A stretch of DNA of 64,000 bases from Brachionus manjavacas (lineage: Eukaryota; Rotifera; Eurotatoria; Ploima; Brachionidae). How positions within the stretch are numbered: position 1 is the stretch's first letter; each line of letters opens with the position of its first letter. Below, one piece after another: positions 39,891 to 52,154 of this stretch. Location of the stretch: NCBI GenBank assembly GCA_019054805.1, contig JAHQIY010000023.1:930001-994000 (forward strand). The letters are read 5' to 3'. The notes beneath the pieces were generated by a model. That model did not search any database. It was given only the letters and a program-made list of their open reading frames with translations, and was not told the DNA's origin. A program made the position numbers and the translations under genes.

Positions 39891-40000
39891 AAACAAAAAG
39901 TTAATCAGAATGGAAAAAAAATGGAAAATGAAAAATTATATGAGCTAAAGACTAAATTTGAAGATATGGTCCTCGATGCTCAAAGGAATAAAAAAAAATT
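39891..40000 (+). pseudogene. Exon-like coiled-coil segment, copy 2 (open frame)
   Basis: TTTTTTCTTTCATAG precedes a frame KQKVNQNGKKMENEKLYELK, then TKFEDMVLDAQRNKKK. It parallels copy 1 both in the acceptor-like lead and the protein. It could be a duplicated exon of an unknown coiled-coil gene or part of a transposon; there is no visible donor, only an A-run and T-run. Confidence 0.3.
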
Positions 40001-40009
40001 TTTTTTTAA

Positions 40010-42170
40010 AACAATAAATTTCCTATAGTAATTATTTTTACAAAAAAAAATTAATGATGGATAATTTTTGTTTGAATGTTGACATTTAAATTGATTTAAA
40101 TAAATTTAATTTGAGTTTGCGCCAAATTTGAACTGGTGAGAATAGCGCGCCATATTTCTATTCTATCTTGTTGGACATAACATAAATTAACGATCAATTC
40201 GTGACTTGTTATTCAATTAAACAATTTGTTCCCTACTAATCCGAGTAAATCCTTTAAACAATGAATTATTTTTAAAGGGATTAAAATCTGATTATGTCAT
40301 TTAGAGGAAATATTTATAGATATGCATGAGTGGCGTTGGTTGTCGTGACATTTTTGCTTGTTTGTCTGTGATCCAAGCAAGGGGTAATTGCCACTCGACT
40401 CAAAAACTAGTTGTTGCGAGTATTTAAAGACACGAAAATGTGTTTTTATCTTTTTGGCCTTTGAATGCAGCCGCGCCGAGAAACTTTGCGTGTGTCCTAG
40501 GTGTTAATGTTAAACAGCATGAAATCTGTGTTGTTTAAAAGAAATGCATTTCTTTGTTAAACTTCTCATATGGATTAGTTAACCGTGTCTAAGAATTGAT
40601 TAAGATATCACTTTACATATTTCTTTTATTCGTATACAACTGTAAATATTTGCCTATACAAATATTTAGAGTATCCAGCTGATTGAAATTGTGTACAAAG
40701 CCGGACATGTATTTATATGTAGAATTGTAAATATCCGAAATGGCTCAAATTTTTCCCCAAATCAATTTATCTCCTATCCAAACAAAGAAGATAGTTGTCA
40801 TTTGATTAAGAGCTGATATCACACATCTGTTTTATACACACACACACATACGCAAACAGATATAATTTTTTTATTAAGATCCCATTCTCATAGTCTGTTT
40901 TATTGGCTCGGCACTGGCTTTGAAACACCGACCAAAGATGAGAATGAATATGTTTCAGTGAAACACTATGAAAACCGTGCGACAGTTAAAATGTTCGTTC
41001 TTTGATATATCCCCAATGTAAAGAAATAAGATTTGAATTGTTTGTTAAAATTCCGAAACCTATCTTGGCTTTGAATGCTAGGGATCATTCTTTTTCTTTT
41101 CTTAATTAGAATATTATTTAGATCAAGAATGCTAGATGAAGTTGGCCTTGAATTTTTATTACTAAATTAATCCTTTAAAAGTCTGACCTTTGTAATTAAA
41201 TTTTTGTTAATTAATTCGCCAATGTAAATATAATCATTAAACACAGCTTGAGAACTTGAATATATAACAAGTTACGGACCAAAATTGCTATCTACCAAAT
41301 TTTAATTTTTAAGGTTAGTTGGAAATATTTCTAAATGCTAACAAAATAATCCACTTTATTGAAAAGGATTAACAAGCTTGATTGACTTTTTCCACAATAA
41401 AAAAACTGCTAAAAATGTAATTTAGAAACAATTTTTTAATCAATCATCAATTTTCTTGAGACATTTATCAATAGAAAGCTTTAATAGTAATTTTTAAAAT
41501 AATGAAAATAAATTATTTCGATTTACATTTTGACAATATGTAAATTAATTTTTTCTATATTGAACAATTTTGGATTACAAAATTATCGGCGAAAACTTAA
41601 TTAAATCTATAAAATAAAAAGCAAAATTAGATAGCTTAAAATTTGAAAAATTTAAAACTAATTTTGATAATTAACTTCAATTTTTTATTATCATCCTAAA
41701 AACTAAATTAAAATCAAAAACATAATTTAGCCTTAGTTTAAACCTACATTTAAATTCTCCTTTTTAAAAGAAAGCTCACAATATATAAAGTAAATAAGAG
41801 TTTAATAAAAATGTGGCTTGTGAAATTTTGGCAAAGTAAAATTGCTGATAAAATTTCGGATTTTTAAAGTGCAAAATTTACATTTTTTAAAGTATCAAAA
41901 CTTTTTTTTTAAAACTTTAAAAAAGTATTATCTATTTGCGCAATTGAAATGTTTCTAACATTTTTAAAATTTAAATTTCACTCTACCGAAATTTGGTTAG
42001 AAATAACGGAACAGAAAATTAATAAAATAAAAATGTTTAACTTTTTTTCTAGATGAATTTAATTAGTTGTGGATATTCAGCATAGAACAGCATCATCTGT
42101 CATAGTTTAGTAATGATGTGCAAACTCCCTACAAATTGTTCAACTCTACAATTGTGGTTTTTGCAGACTA
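40010..42170. other. Non-coding region, partly of normal complexity
   Basis: 40137-41060 is less AT-rich and less repetitive than most of the window, with motifs such as CAGCCGCGCCGAGAAACTTT near 40470 and a (CA)n at 40836. It may be conserved regulatory DNA upstream of robo. 41060-42170 is AT-rich. No coding frame. Confidence 0.35.
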
Positions 42171-42171
42171 A

Positions 42172-42260
42172 ATTTATTTATTTATTTACAAAAAGCCACT
42201 TAGGCCGGCTGCTTGAAGATCACACGCTCTCCTTTCAGCAAGATAAGCGCTGCACGAGAA
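42172..42260 (-). mobile_element. LINE 3' terminus (GCCGGCCTAAGTGGC hairpin)
   Basis: The minus strand reads CTTCAAGCAGCCGGCCTAAG, TGGCTTTTTGTAAATAAATA, AATAAATTT. Hairpin plus (TAAA)n, as in the other LINE ends here, but a different sequence. Confidence 0.6.
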
Positions 42261-42563
42261 AAAAATGTTAACTTGATTTACAAATTACAAAAATTTAAAT
42301 AAATAAAAAATTTTTAAATGAAACTTTAAAAAAAAATTATATATATAAAAAAGAAGAATTTTCTTTAAGTGAGACTTTTTTGAATAGATTTAATAGATAA
42401 TTTGTTGTATGTTGAATCATGTTGCATTAAAATTACTAGTTTTGAAAAGGAAAAAAATTACAGGCTTTGTGATGTTGATTTCTATGTACTTGTTTCAATT
42501 CATGCAAACTCTAATAAATTTTGAATGGGAAGGGATAAAATTATTCTGCCACGGGTTACATAT

Positions 42564-42713
42564 GGCAAGCTTTTTTTTCTATTTAACTTTTTAGAAATTT
42601 TGAAGTTAGTTTTTTAAGTATGTTTCATTAAAACTCAATACTTAAGCATGTTAAAATTTGAAATGTAATTACGCAATTATTTTTAGAAATGTAAAATAGA
42701 AAAAAAGCTTGCC
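42564..42713 (+). mobile_element. MITE, full-length copy, TSD ATAT
   Basis: The terminal inverted repeats are GGCAAGCTTTTTTTTCTATT and, at the right, AATAGAAAAAAAGCTTGCC. It is flanked by ATAT at 42560-42563 and 42714-42717. The 150-bp body carries TCATTAAAACTCAATACTTA. It contains no coding sequence. Sister copies: 61032-61172 (full), 14229-14331 and 50150-50235 (partial). Confidence 0.9.
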
Positions 42714-42739
42714 ATATGAAACAATTCAGTTACACCTAA

Positions 42740-42950
42740 AAATAATGGTCTGCAATAATTATGTAACTGTGCAAAATTTGCACACCATTAAAAACGGAAC
42801 CCGATCCACTCTACACTGTTTTTCCAGATCCATTTATAAATAAAATTGTTACAATATGTAGCATTTTACAGAATAATTTTTTTACTTTCCGTTCAAAAGT
42901 TATCAGAATTTGAATGAATTGAAATGGACTTTACAAAGCCTAAATTTTAT
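42740..42950 (+). repeat. Dispersed repeat related to 1-240
   Basis: It shares AGCATTTTACAGAA, AAAAGTTAT and GAATTGAAATG in the same order as 150-215. Boundaries are not clear. Confidence 0.45.
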
Positions 42951-42959
42951 CATTAGGTT

Positions 42960-45680
42960 CGTTTTTTTTTGTACTAAAGTTCACAAAATCTAAAAATGTT
43001 AAAAGGTGTATTAAATCTTTGATTTGATTATTCTGATATTATTTATTTTCGCTACAAACAAACTTGTATGTATAAATTATTATTTTTAATTGAAACTAAA
43101 TTAACTAAATAATCTTTATTTCATTTTCATCACTAATTTATATCATTAATTTTGTCTTTCATTTTACTTCTTTTTTTTTTAATTTTTAATAAATAAACAT
43201 TCTGATTAATAATAAATTCTTAAATTTCTTTTTGCTATTAGGTTTATTTTGGATTTGTTACCAAGGAGGTCCAAAAATAGTGTATTTACCATAATTTCTG
43301 TTGTATCGAGTTCAAGTTCTTCATCTATTACTACTTAAACATATACTCTACCTTTTTCTGTGATAGCATTATTATTTTCGAATCTATTTAAAAAGTAATA
43401 AAGAGAAACATATAAGCTAATTTATTTGAGAATATTTTAAGATGAATTCCGGCCAAAATTTGAACCGAACCCGATGCTTCCTTTGAGTCCAGTGTTATAA
43501 TCTTCCTTCAAATAAAAAAACACATTTCTAAGACAATGTCAAAGTTGCTTTTAAAAATAATTACAAAAATTCTGAAAATTAAGCGATTTTATATATTAAT
43601 CCATTTTCTTGACACCTCTAAGTTCTAATTTAAAATAGCATATATTTTTCTTTCACAAAATTTGAATCATAAAACCTTTTAAAAACTAAATTCATTGCAA
43701 ACTAAAAAGTCAAAAGATATTTTTTATTTTAAAATTTATTTACAAAATTCGGATGACTTTAATTGATTTTTGGTCTAATGTTTAATGTCCCTGCTAGGGA
43801 CATCGTTTAAAAATTGAAAAAAAAAACTAGTTTCAAAGTAAACTAGAAGCATTAACTGGGGTATTTATTTGTAAATACAAGAGATTAAAAAATGGGGTTA
43901 GTGGCGAATGATTTCGACTGATTTCTAGAATCGAGTTAGATGGTTAACTAGCATTAAAAACAGTGGGAACAAAGCAATAGTTAAATTTTTTGTTAACAAA
44001 TAACTTTGAAAAATTGGTTCTAATGAAAGTTACTAGTTTCTAGAGTTGAAACATAAACTGAATAAATTGCAAGATTAATTCAATACAAAACAAACTGAGT
44101 CATTATTCAAAATCGAAAATTTTAAGTAATAGCTCGAGTTAATTAAATTTTATTCAAAGTTTAAACAAATTTCCAAGCCTCCAAGTCAAACACAATATAC
44201 TAATAAATTGTATAATAAAATAACTAACTTTCTATCTCATCAATCAGCATGATATTATTCAATTATCATTCATCGGACTGAGCTAATTCTATGCTGAATA
44301 TCGAAATTATAATTTTAGCCAAAAACTAAAAGTCTGTTCTAAAAGGCATTTGGCTCACGATTCTCACTAACCTCCACTAATTCAATTGCCCGATCAAAAC
44401 CTAATTTCCATATTCATCTATTGTACTCATTTGTTGAGTTATTAAATCGAATAAGGTTACATAACCCATGTCAATTTTGCTTAATTCCTTGATTAATAGG
44501 AAATCTTAAAACGTCATTTTTGACAATAATATCCTCTTTTTTTTTAAAAAAAATATTGCTAAATAATTAATTTAAATTGATATATCGATTTTAAATTTAA
44601 AATTTTTTAGAAAAAATCATGAATGAGCTAAAATTTTGCACACAAAATAGAAACACAATCTCTAATTTGTTAAACACATTTAACAAAAAATACAAATCCT
44701 TCATTTATTTTTCATATTGCCGAATAGTTCCTGTGATTGTTAATTAAATCCTTATTTAATAAGCCAAAATAATTCTTTAGTCTATAGTCTAACAAAAAAA
44801 TCAATACTAATACTATGCCATATTGGCATAATTCTAAAAAAAATCTCACTTTTTTTCTATCAATATGATAAATATACTCTGATAAAAAAGAATGAAAAAG
44901 ATTGATCTTAGAGAGTTAACCTTTGCTTTTTTTTCGCTGAGTTTAGATCTGTAGAAGAGACCTTCGTTTTGATTAGAATTTTATCGCTAGGGATTAAATT
45001 TAATTACGAAAAGCTTAACAATATTTTTTGTTTTAAAGTAAAATTCGTTCAAAATTATAATAATTGACAAGAGAGCCAGTCGGGGAAGAAAGAAAAAATC
45101 GATACAGCTCAACGCATAGTTTACAAATTAGAAAAGAATTCCACTACTTTAGAACAATGTATCGTTTGGAAATTATTTTCTAATTTGTTTCAGTTGATTT
45201 AAGACAATATCATGTTGTCTGCTGGGACGGGGCCCCCATATTAGTTGTTTTTTAATCCTAAATTGAACTTATTTGTTACATGTTAATCAATCAAATATTG
45301 TTTATTTATTTAAAATTAATTATAGATCCAATATAGATAAGATTTCGTTATTAGCTTTAAACACGATGAAGATTTTATGATTATTATTGATAGTTATCTG
45401 CAAAACCAATCTTGCTTTTACAACACTGACCCTGCTTGCTTTTTGCCATCAGATGTCTGAACTTTAAATACCTGAAATTTTCAATCAATCATCAATGTCA
45501 ATCCACTTAAAGAAGCTCTTAATCAATAAAGAATATAAATCTTAATTCATAAACATTGTCAGATGTTTAATTCTCTAACTTCTGGTCTTTGTTTATCCAA
45601 TCGAGCATTACCGATCAATAGTTTGCCAAATTTTTCACTATTAGCTAATGTTTGCCTTGTTAAATGGATGGATAAACGTC
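42960..45680. other. AT-rich non-coding DNA
   Basis: No gene, LINE block or terminal repeat seen. Confidence 0.4.
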
Positions 45681-45682
45681 TT

Positions 45683-46275
45683 TATTTCAATAAATAATAA
45701 ATAAATATTGGCTCGAGCTTTCGCTCCTTTGCCAAGCTTAAATAAAATGTTTCAAAAACAAAAAAAAGAAATATAAAATAAAATTATTATCTTATAAGTT
45801 TTTTTTTTTTTTTTTGAACCAAACCGAATCAAACCGATTCAAGCCGAACTAGGAGTAAGCATGAGCAGTCCAACAACGGTGGGGATTTACAATTTTTTTG
45901 GGTAACAACATTCATTGAATTTTTTTTTTCTTTTAATTACAAAAAAAAATAAAAAAACTGAAAAAATAAAATAGAAGTGAAAAAAAAAATAAAAAATATA
46001 ACACAAATTAAGCAATGTTTCTGTTAGTTATTTTTTCTTTTACTGCTACACTTTTCGGTTACCAAGAAAAGTCTTGAATTTAAGTTTATTTATTCTACCT
46101 CTTTCAAATAGTTTGTATTCGTTTATTAAATCATTAATTAATGGATTTTTATTCTGAATCGAATCGCTTAAGTAATTTTTATTTAGTTCCCTATATCTAT
46201 CCTCTAGAACTTTAATGCCTGCTATTCTATGAATGTTTTGGGTGTTTTCCCTATAATTTTGCTTAAAATTACCTT
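45683..46275 (-). mobile_element. LINE C-terminal fragment and 3' end (GAGCGAAAGCTC stem-loop)
   Basis: The minus strand encodes NYRENTQNIHRIAGIKVLED, YRELNKNYLSDSIQNKNPLI and NDLINEYKLFERGRINKL, ending TFLGNRKV, a typical C-terminal block of CR1/Jockey-like ORF2. The tail, with A-rich stretches, ends GGCAAAGGAGCGAAAGCTCG, AGCCAATATTTATTTATTAT. The GAGC/GCTC stem encloses a GAAA tetraloop. Confidence 0.75.
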
Positions 46276-46279
46276 AAAA

Positions 46280-49200
46280 ATTTGCCTTGTTAAAGCTCTA
46301 TAGATGATAGATAAATAATTGTTGGATATTTAAATGACCGTCTTAAACAATTAAGCACAATACCCTGAAGCCCTTTTTCTAGATGCATCATTTTTGAAGG
46401 TCTTCTTTGAAGTCTTCCAAACAAACATGAATTTTAGAATCAAAAAATCTCTACAAGTAAAAATGCATTGTCGGTTTCATTAAATGTCAGTAGTTCATTT
46501 GTTTAATTTTAACTTTCAGCCCCATAGGCATAAAAAAATGGGAAAAAAACGAATATTTATAAATTTATATAAAAGGATAGATTGAAGATTTTACAACCGA
46601 GGTTGGACCTCTAGATTTGTGAATATATCGACTCCCTTTTGTGGTTGCTTCTTAGTTATTTACAAGTTTTTCAATACTAAAATTGATTTTTAATTTTAGA
46701 TATATTTTTAATTTTTTTGTCGTTTGTTCTTTCTTTTCTGTAATTTTGATTTTGCTATCAATCTAAATAAATTAATTTACTATTTTTCGTGAAGGAGTTA
46801 AGCTTGTAGCCTTTCTTTAAAAAAGTAATAAGCTATTAAGCAAACAAAAATTCAAAGAAAAAAAAAACTTAAAATTCCTAAAAACGCCACTTGGGCGATG
46901 CAAAAAATATTTTTAATTTTAATTTATTAATTTTTTAATTTTTGAGATAAAAAAAAAATAATAAAATAACGATTTTATTTGTTTTCAATGATCTAAATTA
47001 ATGCAGAAAATTAAATTTTCACGTATGTGAAAAAAAAAATTTGACTTAAAAAATTCCAAATCGGCTTAAACTTATTTTCGCTGATCTATTTAAATAGATG
47101 ACATAAAGCTGTACAAGAGAGGCCTCAATCAAAAAATTAAATGTTTTATTTTTCTAATCAAACTTTGTCCAGCTGTACAAATTAGTTAATTTGAGAATTG
47201 AAAACTTTCTTTTCTGTACAACTAAACTATATCTTTATTTTCGCTTAATAAGTTTGTGGCTAGTCATTAGCCATGGAAAAAAAAATTATCAAGATCCGAC
47301 TATTTCTTTAGAATGATTATCAAATTACATTTTTGTTTAATCTTGTGTTTTATCTAATATATAATTAGGGTTAGCCCAGGTTCGTCATTTAAATCTACAT
47401 TTATAAATTCTACTTTAAATAAGGCAAACATTAAATCTAAAAAATTAAATTAATTAAAAAAAAATAAATAAGAAAATTCTAATCATCACCGTTCAATTTT
47501 TAGTTAAACGTTGCCCAACTGTACAAATTGGTGGCATTAGGTTGTCATTCACAGTAAATCCGATTTGACAGAGTTATTTTTTAATATGCTCTTTAATTCC
47601 ACTAATCTGGCTTAATAACCAAACAGTTGGAGTTGTTTGATTCAAAAATATTGATTAATTTGCTTAATTTAATCCCAAAGAACCCCTGCTTACTTCCTTC
47701 TAAACTCAAGCTCAATAGGTAGTCGTTGGAATCTGGTGTTTGCAGTCATCTCTAAATTTTAAAACAAAATAATTTTTTTTGTCAAAAGAAACTATTTTAT
47801 TAAGTGCTCAAACTGTTTTTCTAGCTTTGAAAAAAAAAAACGTTAAGTAGAAATAAACGAGAACAGATATAGAGAGACAGAAACGGACAGGGAGAGAGAG
47901 AGAGAGTAAATTTTTCGGATAAAGGGTATCAAAGAATTCAAATAGGTTTTAATCTAGCATTAAAACGAGAGCACTAAGTTAAATGAGTTATGCTTGTATG
48001 ATTTTTGTTGTACTTGGTTCCATTTGATTTCGTTTTGTTCCGAGTTCAGGATCGTGATTTATATTCAAGAGTTGGAATGCTTGATTTAGAAAATGTACGT
48101 AAATATTTGCCGATATTGGCCTCTAAAACAAAAACAGAAATTCAATATCTGTTTATTCCAAGGAAAAGCCTCTCAATTTGTTAAACGAGAATGGAGATCA
48201 CGTTCTCTTTGAAATGAAGCCTCTATTTCCGTAATCAGAATCGTTGGCTGAAAGCTATCGCTGGCCCGTTTTAGTGCTCTCGCAAAAGGTCTTAATGAAA
48301 TGATGATGAATGGGATCTGATTGAGATTTTGATAAAAAAAAAAAGAGTCTAAATGATTAATTCTCTTGGTCTGTTGTAGATAAAATGAAGCTTAGTGGGA
48401 ATCTTAGAAATTCAATTTTGACACAAAAACACACTCGGGAGGGGGGGCTCGACCAAACCAAACGAGAAGTTCTAATCAAATAAATAATAGAAATTTCTTT
48501 ATCTTTTTATGATTATTTTAGCACTTAATTTAAATAAAAATTTCAAGTTGTCCTCTTGATATTGGCCGAGAAAGTGCTGAATTGAATTAATGACCTAGCG
48601 AATCGATAAGACTCGATGTTAAAATTGGATTTAATTAAATTTTTCTAACTGTTTGCTTATGATCAATGGGCAAGTTTGGCAACAAATACTGTCATGTTAA
48701 GACAATGATCCGACAGACATGTTTGATCTCTGTGAGTTGTTGTGTGCAAATCCGCATTTAATTTTATGCTTTGTTTGATTTCTTTTGGCCATCTAAGCGT
48801 AACTAAAGCAAGCAATTGAAGACTATGGACGACTAGAGCCAAGACATCAACTCAAAAATCAAACACGTGCGGGCTATTTTAATCAGAAGAAACATTAAAC
48901 ATATGCCCCACAAAGAAATATCTCTCTCTCTCTCTCTTTCTATCTAAAAAAGCCAGTGTTTGGCGTGACTGCGCTTATTCAGCTCATTTACATCTGACAG
49001 CCACATGTAATCTTCCGAATTCATTTCTATTTTAACAAGGTTCTGCGAAACGTTTACAAAATAACTTTAATTTTTGTTCTAAACAAAACCCTTCATGTTA
49101 ATTAAGTCTTAATTTTTTAGCTTCATTCTCCGATAAAATATAACAATACCAAAAAAAAAGAATTTCTTTTAATTAGTCTTAGAACTAGTTTACCTATTCG

Positions 49201-49590
49201 ATTTGAAATTTTGATAAAACAAATCGTATATTGTTGAGCGACGGTCCTAGACAGACCGGTCTCTTAAATAATTCATTCTCATTTCGAAACATTATTTTTT
49301 CTACTTTTTTTTTCTGGTGAAATTGTATTTCTTCTATCCCAAACTTGATAACCTGTTGATGAAAAAAGTGTTACTGATGGCGAACTAGTTGATTGTGGAT
49401 TTCCTATTTATTCTCATGTTAAATCGGAAAAATGGAATTTTTTTATTTTTACAAGGTTTTCCTAAGGGTTATTTTCAGTTTAAGATAAAAAGAGTGTATA
49501 AATGAAATATCTTACGTTAACATAAATATAGTTGTTTTAAATTGGTTTGATTGAAAATCGTTTCAGTAAACTGTTTAAAAAAAATTTATA
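46280..49590. other. Non-coding region with microsatellites
   Basis: It holds (AG)n at 47890-47907 and (TC)n at 48920-48940. A possible LINE-type hairpin lies near 46887 (CGCCACTTGGGCG). 47990-49060 has normal complexity and could be regulatory. No coding frame found. Confidence 0.4.
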
Positions 49591-49599
49591 TTTACAAGG

Positions 49600-49985
49600 C
49601 TCGAACATGAACAAATAAACTGCGATCTTGAACAACACATCAGGTCAACATCTTCTAATTCCCAACAAAGATTTGTAACCCCTTTTGACTTCTTCCAGAA
49701 TGCAAAAGAAGAAATCCAACGCATATAACATCAACCTCAATCAATTCCTTTTCTTTTTAAATTATCCAAAGAACTAAGAAACAAAAACATTGTATTATGC
49801 TTTTTATATTATTTTTTAACCTGTATAAACTGTATGAATCATGTGACTAAAATCTATTTTTTTATTTTTAAATTAACAAATCTATATCTTCTCATTGGGC
49901 TGAAAGGAAGGACTAAGCTCCGTTCCAAACTGCCTGGGTTTCTCCCAATCTATATTTTTAATAAATGAATAAATAAATTGGTTTG
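49600..49985 (+). mobile_element. LINE C-terminus and 3' end (TGGG stem-loop family)
   Basis: Weak coding remains (RSTSSNSQQRFVTPFDFFQN). The terminus reads GGAAGGACTAAGCTCCGTTC, CAAACTGCCTGGGTTTCTCC, CAATC and then AATAAATGAATAAATAAAT. Same family as 14811-15025 and 34690-34800. Confidence 0.75.
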
Positions 49986-50149
49986 ACGGTTTGAATATAA
50001 TTTTTATCTAAATCAATTTTTAAAACTTTTTTTTCTTTCTTTTATATACTTGTCCATGGGACTTACATTTTTAATAATTTATAATAATAATAAAAAGTTT
50101 AAAACTGTCCTACTAAAATAAACACATATAAAAAAATTAATAAATATAT

Positions 50150-50235
50150 GACAAGTTTTTTTTTCTATTTTACATTTCTTAAAATAATTGCGTAATTATT
50201 TTTCAAATTTTAACATGCTCAAGTATTGAGTTTTA
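50150..50235 (-). mobile_element. Truncated MITE copy (GGCAAG family)
   Basis: GACAAGTTTTTTTTTCTATT and what follows are the reverse complement of the right half of the full copies (to TATTGAGTTTTA). The other terminus is missing. Confidence 0.8.
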
Positions 50236-50284
50236 TTATAATATTGTTCAATTTTTGCTTGGGCTTACTAAAGCAAATGAAAGA

Positions 50285-50394
50285 AATCATTGACCAAACG
50301 AGATTGAAGTTGCTGAATATGCTCGGAGAAATGGAGTTGTTGCCACTCAGTTTAACAAGTTGCATCTGCCTGGTATTACAAATGATTGAAAACA
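50285..50394 (+). pseudogene. Transposase-like helix-turn-helix fragment
   Basis: One frame reads PNEIEVAEYARRNGVVATQF, NKLHLPGITND-stop. VAEYARRNGVVATQF resembles the HTH of psq/pogo-type transposases. It directly follows the MITE fragment at 50150-50235. Very short, so only tentative. Confidence 0.25.
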
Positions 50395-50419
50395 AAACGA
50401 TTATGTAATTAGAAAAAAT

Positions 50420-51930
50420 ATCATGAAAAATAACTCCAATTAATTGAGCACATAAAGAAAAATAAAAGCCAATATTGAAAACCAAAACGAAAATAGCTTA
50501 GTTGCCTATGGTTTGAGTTATTAGTAGTGCTAGTTAGAAATGCCATGAACTAATCTATATTTTATGATATTTATTTTTTAATTATCTTAAAATACAATTT
50601 ATCATTTTCTCTGTAGTTTTTTACTTTTTCACTAAATCACAAGATATCCACAATACGCTTTTTTTCTTTTTTTTCTTGCAACCAAAATGCTTTTAACTGT
50701 CATTTAAACTCTTAAACTGCAAATTACTAAGACCTATTAATTTTTAATGAATCAAAAGATTACCGATGCCATATAACACTAGTTTAATTTTTTTGCGAAT
50801 CTAGATTATACAATACAAGTTGATCAATTAAATGGGCCACTTTTAATTTTGAATTTTTTTGTTTTGAATGTTTACATGGTCAAATTTAGCGTTGTTTTGA
50901 TCAATTTTTGTTATGTTAAATTTTTGACTGATTGTGATGGAAAATCTAATTAACAACTTTTGTAATTGCAATAGAATTCAATTTTAAGCGTGATGGAATG
51001 CAACCTTTCGGGATTTCAATGCAATATTCTGAAATAAACAGATTGAATCATAAATTTTAAGTGACATAATCAGCTTATAAATAAATATGCAAATTGCTTT
51101 AAATATCTTGAAATATTGAAATCATAATTTCAAATTTCTCCTAAAATAAAAAATAGTTATTTCTCTATTAGATCAATTAATTTTTTTTCCTTCATTTAAA
51201 CTTTCAATGCTGCTTTAATACAATGAAATTTCCTCTTGTGTTAAACATCATAATCAACGATATTTTAGGTATATCTTATAATAGAATTAAAGTTTAAAAT
51301 TTTTGCGAAAAAATAAATTTATTTTACACTTGATCCAGTGCTATAAATTGAAAACAAAGAAAAATTAGAAAATTTTTTCTTTGTATTTTCTAATTGTTGG
51401 AAAAAATTAAACATTTAACTTAAAAATTTTGATTTAAATGCCAACTAAAAGCTTAAAAATTCTTTAGAGTGTGCAGTTGTAGGTTAAGAATAATTTAACA
51501 TGGACATCGGATGGAGATTGCTGCATACACCAGAGCTTTGTTTCGACTTGAGAGATTACAATATCGAGCAAAGGAGAACGCTAGTGAAAAGTACCAAAAA
51601 TAGTAAATAAAAAAGAAAGATTACTATTTTTATTATTAAGTGATAGATTTTTTAAAAAAATTTAAATTGATATAACATTTTTCCTAAAGTATAAAACTTG
51701 TTTTAACTAATTCAATTTCATACTTAATTAAACTTACTTGTATTTTACAATTCAAATTTTTTATTTTTTATAATTAATTTTTGTATTTGGTTGCATAAAG
51801 ACTTTAGAGAAAAACTAATCTGTTCTTAACAGCCTGTGGATCTGCCCTCAATTTAAGTCTTTTAATTAAATATAAAATTAATTAACTGTAATTGGTATTA
51901 TCTTAAATTCTTCTTGCAACTTTGGCTCTC
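50420..51930. other. AT-rich non-coding DNA
   Basis: Nothing recognised. Confidence 0.4.
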
Positions 51931-51934
51931 CTCG

Positions 51935-52150
51935 GAGCATAGGGCGTCATCACCTATATTTTGTCTTAGTCAAAATTCTGCAAGATTGCACATCTTCGTA
52001 GGAATTAGTCTCATGATGCACCATGTTGGAGGGGTTTTAATATTTCAGCTTCAAAATAGATCGAACTGCTGAATTTTGAATAACTTGTATTTTTTTGATG
52101 TTAGTTTCTGAGAATGAATTTAACAAAGGAAATCTTTCAATATTTTTGGT
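51935..52150 (-). mobile_element. LINE fragment, sister of the copy at 63.2-64.0 kb
   Basis: 52018-52130 is the near-identical reverse complement of 63538-63650 (shared CATCATGAGAC, CCAACATGGTGC and TTCTGAGAATGAATTTAA). It encodes the C-terminal IKKIQVIQNSAVRSILKLKY-type block on the minus strand. Confidence 0.8.
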
Positions 52151-52154
52151 TTTA

